From: CAWAMD01 sp963783045
Lineage (GTDB): Bacteria > Actinomycetota > Nitriliruptoria > Nitriliruptorales > Nitriliruptoraceae
DNA length: 64,000 nt
Assembly: GCA_963783045.1 (NCBI GenBank)
Contig: CAWAMD010000001.1
Coordinates: 1-64,000 of the forward strand
Direction of reading: 5' to 3'
In this document: piece by piece, positions 59,153 through 64,000 of the stretch
How the letters are laid out: each line of letters starts with the position of its first letter
How positions within the stretch are numbered: the first letter of the stretch is position 1
Notes under the pieces: model-generated
Database searches by the model: none
What the model saw: only the letters and a program-made list of their open reading frames with translations
Told to the model about the DNA's origin: nothing
Made by a program: the position numbers and the translations under genes

Positions 59153-62100
59153 GCGTGACGGCCACCCGGCCACGGACGCAGGCCCCGACCACGGACCCGC
59201 GACCAGCCTCGCGACGGTCCCGGGCAGCGCTGGTCTGGGCCGGCCTCGTGGTCCTGCTCGTCGTCGTGGTCTTCGCCAACCGCTGGGGGCAGCTGACGCC
59301 GGACACGAAGCCGGAGCTCTACCTCGCACCCTGGCGCACCCTCCTGCGCGAGCTGTCGACGTGGCGGAGCGACCCCAACCTCGGTGCGCCGAACTACCAC
59401 CTCGGGTTCGCGCCGGTGGTCGCGGTCGTGGCGGCGATCCGCTCTCTCGGGGCGTCGCCGTGGGTCGCCGAACGCGTCCTGCGTGCCGCGCTGCTGCTGA
59501 CCGCCGGCTGGGGCGCCGCCCGGTTCGTCCGCGACCTCACCGGGGACCGCCGCTCGCTCGTCGTCCCCCTCACTGCCGCGGTCGTGTTCACCGCCAACCC
59601 GTACACGGTTGTGTCGGGCGCCACGCTGCCGGTGCTGCTGCCCTACGCGTTCCTCCCGTGGCTGGCCCTGGCCTACCGTGGGGCGCTGCGCAGCGGCCGC
59701 TGGCGTCCCGCCGGCGGGTTCGCCCTGGCCGTTGCCGCGATGGGCGGCATGAACGCGGGCGTGGTCCCGATCTTCCTGCTGCTGGCCCTCCCGGCGGTCG
59801 CCGGCTACGGCTGGCTCACCGGCGACGTGGACGGCCGCCGGGTGCTCGCCGCCACCCTGCGCTGCGGGGTGCTGGCCGGCGGCGTGTCGCTGTACTGGCT
59901 GGTCCCGACGCTGCTCGCCGCCGGCGGGGGGAGGCGGTCGCGGCCGTCACCGAGACCCCGCAGGCGGTCGGGTCGGTGTCCTCGTACGCCGAGGTCGTAC
60001 GCCTGCTCGGCATGTGGACCCTCTACGGCCAGGAGTTCGGGCGCCTGTTCACCCCGGCGCACGTCGCGTACCTGCGCGCACCGCTCGTGATCCTGGCGAG
60101 CTTCGCCCTGCCCGCGGCGACGGCACTGTCCGCCGCCGTGTCGCGGCGCCGGGAGCGCCTCCTCGGCGTCCTGCTGCTGGCGGTGTCGCTGCCCGTCATG
60201 GTGGGGCTGTACCCGCCGGACCGGCCGAGCCCGGCCGGCCGAGCCCTCGAGTGGGCCTTCACGCATGTGCCGGGCGCGCTCGCCTTCCGCACGACCAACA
60301 AGGCCGGCGGGGTCGCGGTGCTCGGCGTCGTCGTCCTGCTGGCGCTCGGCGCCGGGGTGGTTGCCGAACGGCTGCGGGGCCGCCACGTCGTCGTCCGCGG
60401 CGGTGCCGTGCTCGCCGCCGGCGCCGTCCTCGTCGCCGCGACGCTGCCCGCCTGGACCGGCGACCTCCACCCGACGACGCTGCCGGTCCCCGACTACTGG
60501 CGGGAGGCGGCCGCCCGCCTGGACGCCACCCCGGGCGGCCGGGTCTGGTTCCTGCCCGGTCAGGGGCTGGCGCGCTACCGGTGGGGCTACACGGGCGTCG
60601 ACGACCTGGACGCGTCGCTGTTCAGCCGGCCGGTCGTGTGGCGGGCCACGGTGCCCACGGGCTCGGTCGGCGCGACCAACCTCCTGGGCGAGATCGACGC
60701 CGCGCTGAACCTCGGGCGGCTGCCGGCCGCCGGGCTGGCCGTCGTCGCGCGCTACCTCGGCGTCTCGGACGTGCTCGTGCGCCACGACACCGAGTGGGAG
60801 CTCGCCGACAGCGCCCCGCCGTCGCGCCTCGCCGCGGCCGCCGACGCCCCCGGCCTCGTGCCCGCCGGCACGTTCGGGCTCCCGGGGACGGCCACCGTGC
60901 CACCCGCCGGGGCGGACGTCCCCGGCGACGAGCGGGCCCTCAGCCGGTCGCTGCCCCCGCTCGAGCACCTCCGGGTCGTCGACCCCGCCGCGGACGTGCG
61001 CGCGCTGCCGGCCGCCGGGACGCTGCTCGTCGACGGCGACGCGGGCGCGGTCCCGGGGCTCGTCGCCACCGGGCTGCTCGACGGCGACCGGCCCTTCCGC
61101 TACCTCGCGGGGATGGACGCTGCCGAGCTCACCGAAGCGGTCGCCGACGGCGCCCACCTCGTCCTCACCGACACGAACCGGCGGCGCGAGTGGGACGTGC
61201 ACCGCGTGAGCGACGGGTACGGGCCGACGCTGGCCGCGGACGAGCAGCCGGCCCCGGGAACCAGCCGGACCATCGGCGACGACCCGGCCACCCAGACGGT
61301 GCAGGCCTTCGACGGGCTGGCCGGGGTGCGCGCCACCGCGTGGGGTGCGCCCTTCGGGCTCTCCCCCTGGGGGCCGCCGGTGGCGGCCGTGGACGGCGAC
61401 CCCGGCTCGGTCTGGCGGTTCGGCGCCTACGGCACCGCGGTGGGGCAGTCGATCACGCTCCGCTTCGCCTCGCCCCGGCCGGTCGACGCCGTCCGCCTCT
61501 CCCTCCTCGACACCGTCGGGACCCGGATCTCGCGGCTGCGTGTGACGGCCGGTGGTGCCGCGACGAACGTCGACGTGGACCTCGGCCAGGCGGAGGTCAC
61601 GGTCTCGCTGGGTCACCGCGTCGCCGACGCGGTCGAGGTGACGGTGCTCGACACCCGCGGCGCCGGCGACAACGCGGTCGGCATCCGCGAGATCGGTGTC
61701 GACGACCTCGTCGCCGCGCCCTACCAGCGGCTCCCGCTGGCCCTCGACCGGCTGCTGCGGCTCCAGTCCGAGGCGCCCGCGCCGCTGCTGGCAGCCACCC
61801 CGGTCGACGTGCTCCTGACCCGGCAGAGCGGTGACCCCCGCGACCCGACCGACGACGAGGAGGGTGCGCCTGGCCCGCGGGTTCCGGCTCCCCGTCGACC
61901 GGACGTACCAGCTGCGAGGCCGTATCAGCACCGACGCGCTGCCGTCGGACGCCGTCGACCAGCTCGTGGGTCCGAGGAGCACCCGGCCGGTGACGGCCGC
62001 GACACCGCTGCGTGCCTGCGTCCCGCTGCTGGAGGTCGACGGGGTCCCCGTTTCGGTCCGCGTGGACGCGACCGTGGGCGAGCTCACCACCGACGCCACC

Positions 62101-62949
62101 GTGCCGTTCCACAGCTGCGGCGCCCCCACGCCCCTGGCCGCCGGCGACCACCGGCTCGCCACTGCGCCCGGCTGGCCCGTGGAGCAGGTCTGGCTGCGCG
62201 ACACGAGTGCCCCCGCCGCCCGGGACGCTCTTCCCGCGCCGCCGACGGTGACCGTCGTCGAGCGGACCCCGACCCGGCTGGAGCTCGAGGTGGGCCCCAC
62301 GGACCGGCCCTCCATCCTGCAGACCGGCATCGCCTACGACCCCCGGTGGACGCTCCGCGTCGACGGCACGCCGGCCGGGGCGCCGATCCTGGTCGACGGG
62401 TACTCGGCGGGCTGGCGGCAGGACGCCAGCCCGACGAGCCGCCACCTCGTGGTGACCTACGCGCCTCAGCGCACCGCGACGGCCACGCGGGTCCTGTCGC
62501 TGGCCGTCCTGGCCGTGGCGCTGCTCCTCGCCCTGGGAGCGGGACCGCCCGGACGAGCCCGGCGGGACCGTCGCAGCGTGCCGGCCGTTCGAGGCGACCA
62601 GGCCCGAGCAATGTGGGCCACGGTCGGTTCGCCGGTGCTCTGGCTGCTCGTGCCCGGCGTCCTCTGGATCCTCCTCGGGACGACCGGCGTTCTCCTCGGC
62701 GGGGCGCTGGCGGTGTGGCACTGGTGGCGGCCGCCCGCACCGCGCACGCTGCTCGTCGCGTCCGTCGCCGCGTTCGCGGCCGTCCCGGTCCTGTGGCTGG
62801 CCGGCGGGGTCCCGGCAACGGCCGAGATCGTGCCCCGGCTCGTCGCGGTCCGCTGGCTCGCGAACCTGGCGGCCACGGTGGCGCTCGTGCTGCTCGTCAC
62901 GGGCACGTGCCGTGCGGTGCTCGTGCGCCCACGGTCGGAGGGGCCCTGA
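59149..62949 (+). CDS. aftD: AftD-like alpha-(1->3)-arabinofuranosyltransferase, two compensating frameshifts
   Basis: About 1266 residues once two indels are mended. The N-terminal half is a GT-C membrane domain: LTPDTKPELYLAPWRTLLRE, SDPNLGAPNYHLGFAPVVAV, LLPYAFLPWLALAYRG. A periplasmic part follows with a discoidin-like module (VAAVDGDPGSVWRFGAYGTA) and DUF3367-type segments (FRTTNKAGGVAVLGVVVLLA). It ends in four hydrophobic helices. AftD attaches arabinofuranose to arabinan of arabinogalactan and lipoarabinomannan. A missing G in the run at 59926-59931 and an extra G at 61862-61864 together restore the frame exactly. Both are homopolymer positions. It overlaps the flippase stop and is followed by another membrane protein. 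Confidence 0.78.
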
Positions 62950-62950
62950 C

Positions 62951-64000
62951 ATGCGGGCGGTGCTGACGGGCCGGCTCCGCGGCGCCCCGGCGCTCGCGCT
63001 CGTGCTGGCCGTCCAGACCGGTGTGCTGCTCGCCGTCGCGGGCTCCGTCCGGTACGCGGACGACCTCGCCAGCCTGCAGCTCGCCCGGCGCGACGGCATC
63101 GGTCTGACCTCCCTGCTCACGCCGGTCGGTCGCGCCGTGTCGCCGGGCCACCGGCTGCTGTCGTGGGTGACGGCGAGCGCCGGTGGCCGTGTGTGGCCGG
63201 TGCAGCTCCTGCTGGTCGCCGCGGCCGTCGCGAGCGCCTGGCTGCTCGCACGGCTGCTGCGGCGGCTCTACGGCCCGGCGCGCTGGGTGCCCGCCGTCGT
63301 CCTGGTCGTGGGTGTCTCGGTGGCCGAGACCGCGCTGCTCACGACGCCCGGGGCGGCGCAGCACGTGCTGCCGGCCCTTCTCCTCGCCCTGGTGGCCGTC
63401 GACCGACACCTGTCCTGGCGCACGACGGGTCACCGGCGGATGCTCGTGCTCGCGGTGGCCAGCGTCGTCGCGGGAAGCCTCTTCGCGCTCGAGGCCCTGC
63501 TCGCCCCGGTCGTCGTCGTGGCGATCGACGGGCTCCCGGCGTCGACCCCGGCGACAGGCGGCCAGACCCGGACCGAGGGGCGTCGCGGGTGGCCGCCCTA
63601 CCTGCTCGCTGTCGGCGCGGTCGGTGTCCTGCAGATCGTGCTGGGCGAGGTCGGGCACCCGCTGCCGGCCGCCGGGGACCTCGCGAACGCGGTCGGCGCG
63701 ACCTGGCTCTACGCCCTCGGTCCCGGGCTCCTCGGGCGAGCGCTGCCCCCGATCGCCGTGGGCTCCGGTCTGACGCTGTGGGACGCCGCGCTGGTGGTCG
63801 TGTCCCAGGTGGTCGTGGCGGTGGTGGTGACGCTGGCACTCGTCCGCCACCCCGCCCGGTGGCGGACGTGGGCGGCGCTCGCCGCCCTCACGGTCCTCGA
63901 CGGGCTGCTCCTGGCGGTGCAGGCGACGCCGGTCGGCAGCCCGCGGACGGTGCTCCCCGTGCTGCTCGGCCTCGCCCTCCTCGTCCCGGCCGGCGTCGGC
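62951..64000 (+). CDS. Polytopic membrane protein, cut by the window end
   Basis: ATG one base after the AftD-like stop; the frame is open to the last base (350 codons seen). It has at least nine hydrophobic segments (APALALVLAVQTGVLLAVAG, VQLLLVAAAVASAWLLARLL, WVPAVVLVVGVSVAETALLT, YLLAVGAVGVLQIVLGEVG). A short external motif VRYADDLASLQLARRDG follows the first helix. This arrangement resembles GT-C-type or EpsG/Wzy-like membrane enzymes of glycan loci; the family cannot be settled from this portion. It is the next gene of the flippase-AftD operon. Confidence 0.7.
   Translation, partial: MRAVLTGRLRGAPALALVLAVQTGVLLAVAGSVRYADDLASLQLARRDGIGLTSLLTPVGRAVSPGHRLLSWVTASAGGRVWPVQLLLVAAAVASAWLLARLLRRLYGPARWVPAVVLVVGVSVAETALLTTPGAAQHVLPALLLALVAVDRHLSWRTTGHRRMLVLAVASVVAGSLFALEALLAPVVVVAIDGLPASTPATGGQTRTEGRRGWPPYLLAVGAVGVLQIVLGEVGHPLPAAGDLANAVGATWLYALGPGLLGRALPPIAVGSGLTLWDAALVVVSQVVVAVVVTLALVRHPARWRTWAALAALTVLDGLLLAVQATPVGSPRTVLPVLLGLALLVPAGVG

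Noticed and set aside
59149..62949. Programmed frameshifting in the AftD-like gene
   Set aside because: Two compensating single-G changes in homopolymers 1.9 kb apart, with no slippery heptamer or downstream pseudoknot, are better explained by sequence error.

Overview
The window is very GC-rich and carries gene families typical of Actinobacteria: a PucR regulator, universal stress proteins, an F420/PPOX enzyme remnant, CWB2 cell-wall proteins, an mce operon, LmeA/DUF2993, DUF3068, LPxTG anchors and an AftD-like arabinofuranosyltransferase. Starts are often GTG, and many genes overlap by 4 bp (ATGA/GTGA). The CWB2 proteins, LPxTG-anchored enzymes and mce/arabinan genes together would fit a deep-branching actinobacterium such as the Nitriliruptoria/Euzebya/Egibacter group. 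That placement is inference; no marker here proves it.

Layout. Positions 0.1-1.5 kb: three small envelope genes, all interrupted by apparent single-base indels. 1.5-5.4 kb: a DesVI/TylM1-like methyltransferase divergent from an AAC(3) acetyltransferase, an ECF sigma factor with a membrane partner, and a truncated PPOX gene. 5.4-8.1 kb: a large CWB2 protein with a lysostaphin-like tail, then an eroded stretch with a regulator fragment and a 167-bp inverted-repeat element. 8.2-13.4 kb: PucR regulator, two universal stress proteins, a histidine-less kinase and an Fe-S protein. 13.4-19.2 kb: ArsR/permease/thioredoxin operon, a PHP-domain secreted protein, a small membrane protein and a DrrAB-type ABC exporter. 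19.4-25.4 kb: GH10 xylanase, a potassium-channel-like protein, rhodanese, TetR, LmeA-like protein and an acyl-CoA synthetase.

Positions 25.6-35.5 kb hold six mce genes coupled by 4-bp overlaps and headed by an LPxTG-anchored GH15-type enzyme instead of yrbE permeases. No in-frame stop separates that enzyme from the first mce gene. 35.6-38.0 kb: a lipoprotein and a Tat-exported, LPxTG-anchored phosphoesterase. 38.1-44.2 kb: the conserved rpsF-ssb-rpsR-rplI cluster followed by dnaB. DnaB carries two inteins, one with a degenerate and one with an apparently intact homing endonuclease. A perfect 16-bp hairpin and a group of DnaA-box-like motifs lie between rplI and dnaB.

44.5-52.8 kb: a NarL-type two-component pair split by an inverted CWB2 gene, tyrS, and a penicillin-acylase-family enzyme with a probable CTG start. 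52.8-64.0 kb: a surface-glycan locus with DUF3068 protein, methyltransferase, GT4 glycosyltransferase, GT-C-like membrane protein, Wzx-type flippase, an AftD-like arabinofuranosyltransferase with two compensating indels, and a membrane protein cut by the window end.

The main themes are envelope assembly and lipid or glycan handling (mce, LmeA, DUF3068, AftD, flippase, CWB2, LPxTG proteins) next to core replication and translation genes. Several reading-frame breaks can each be mended by one base, mostly a missing G/C, so residual sequencing error must be considered before calling pseudogenes. I saw no tRNA, rRNA, CRISPR array or complete insertion sequence.
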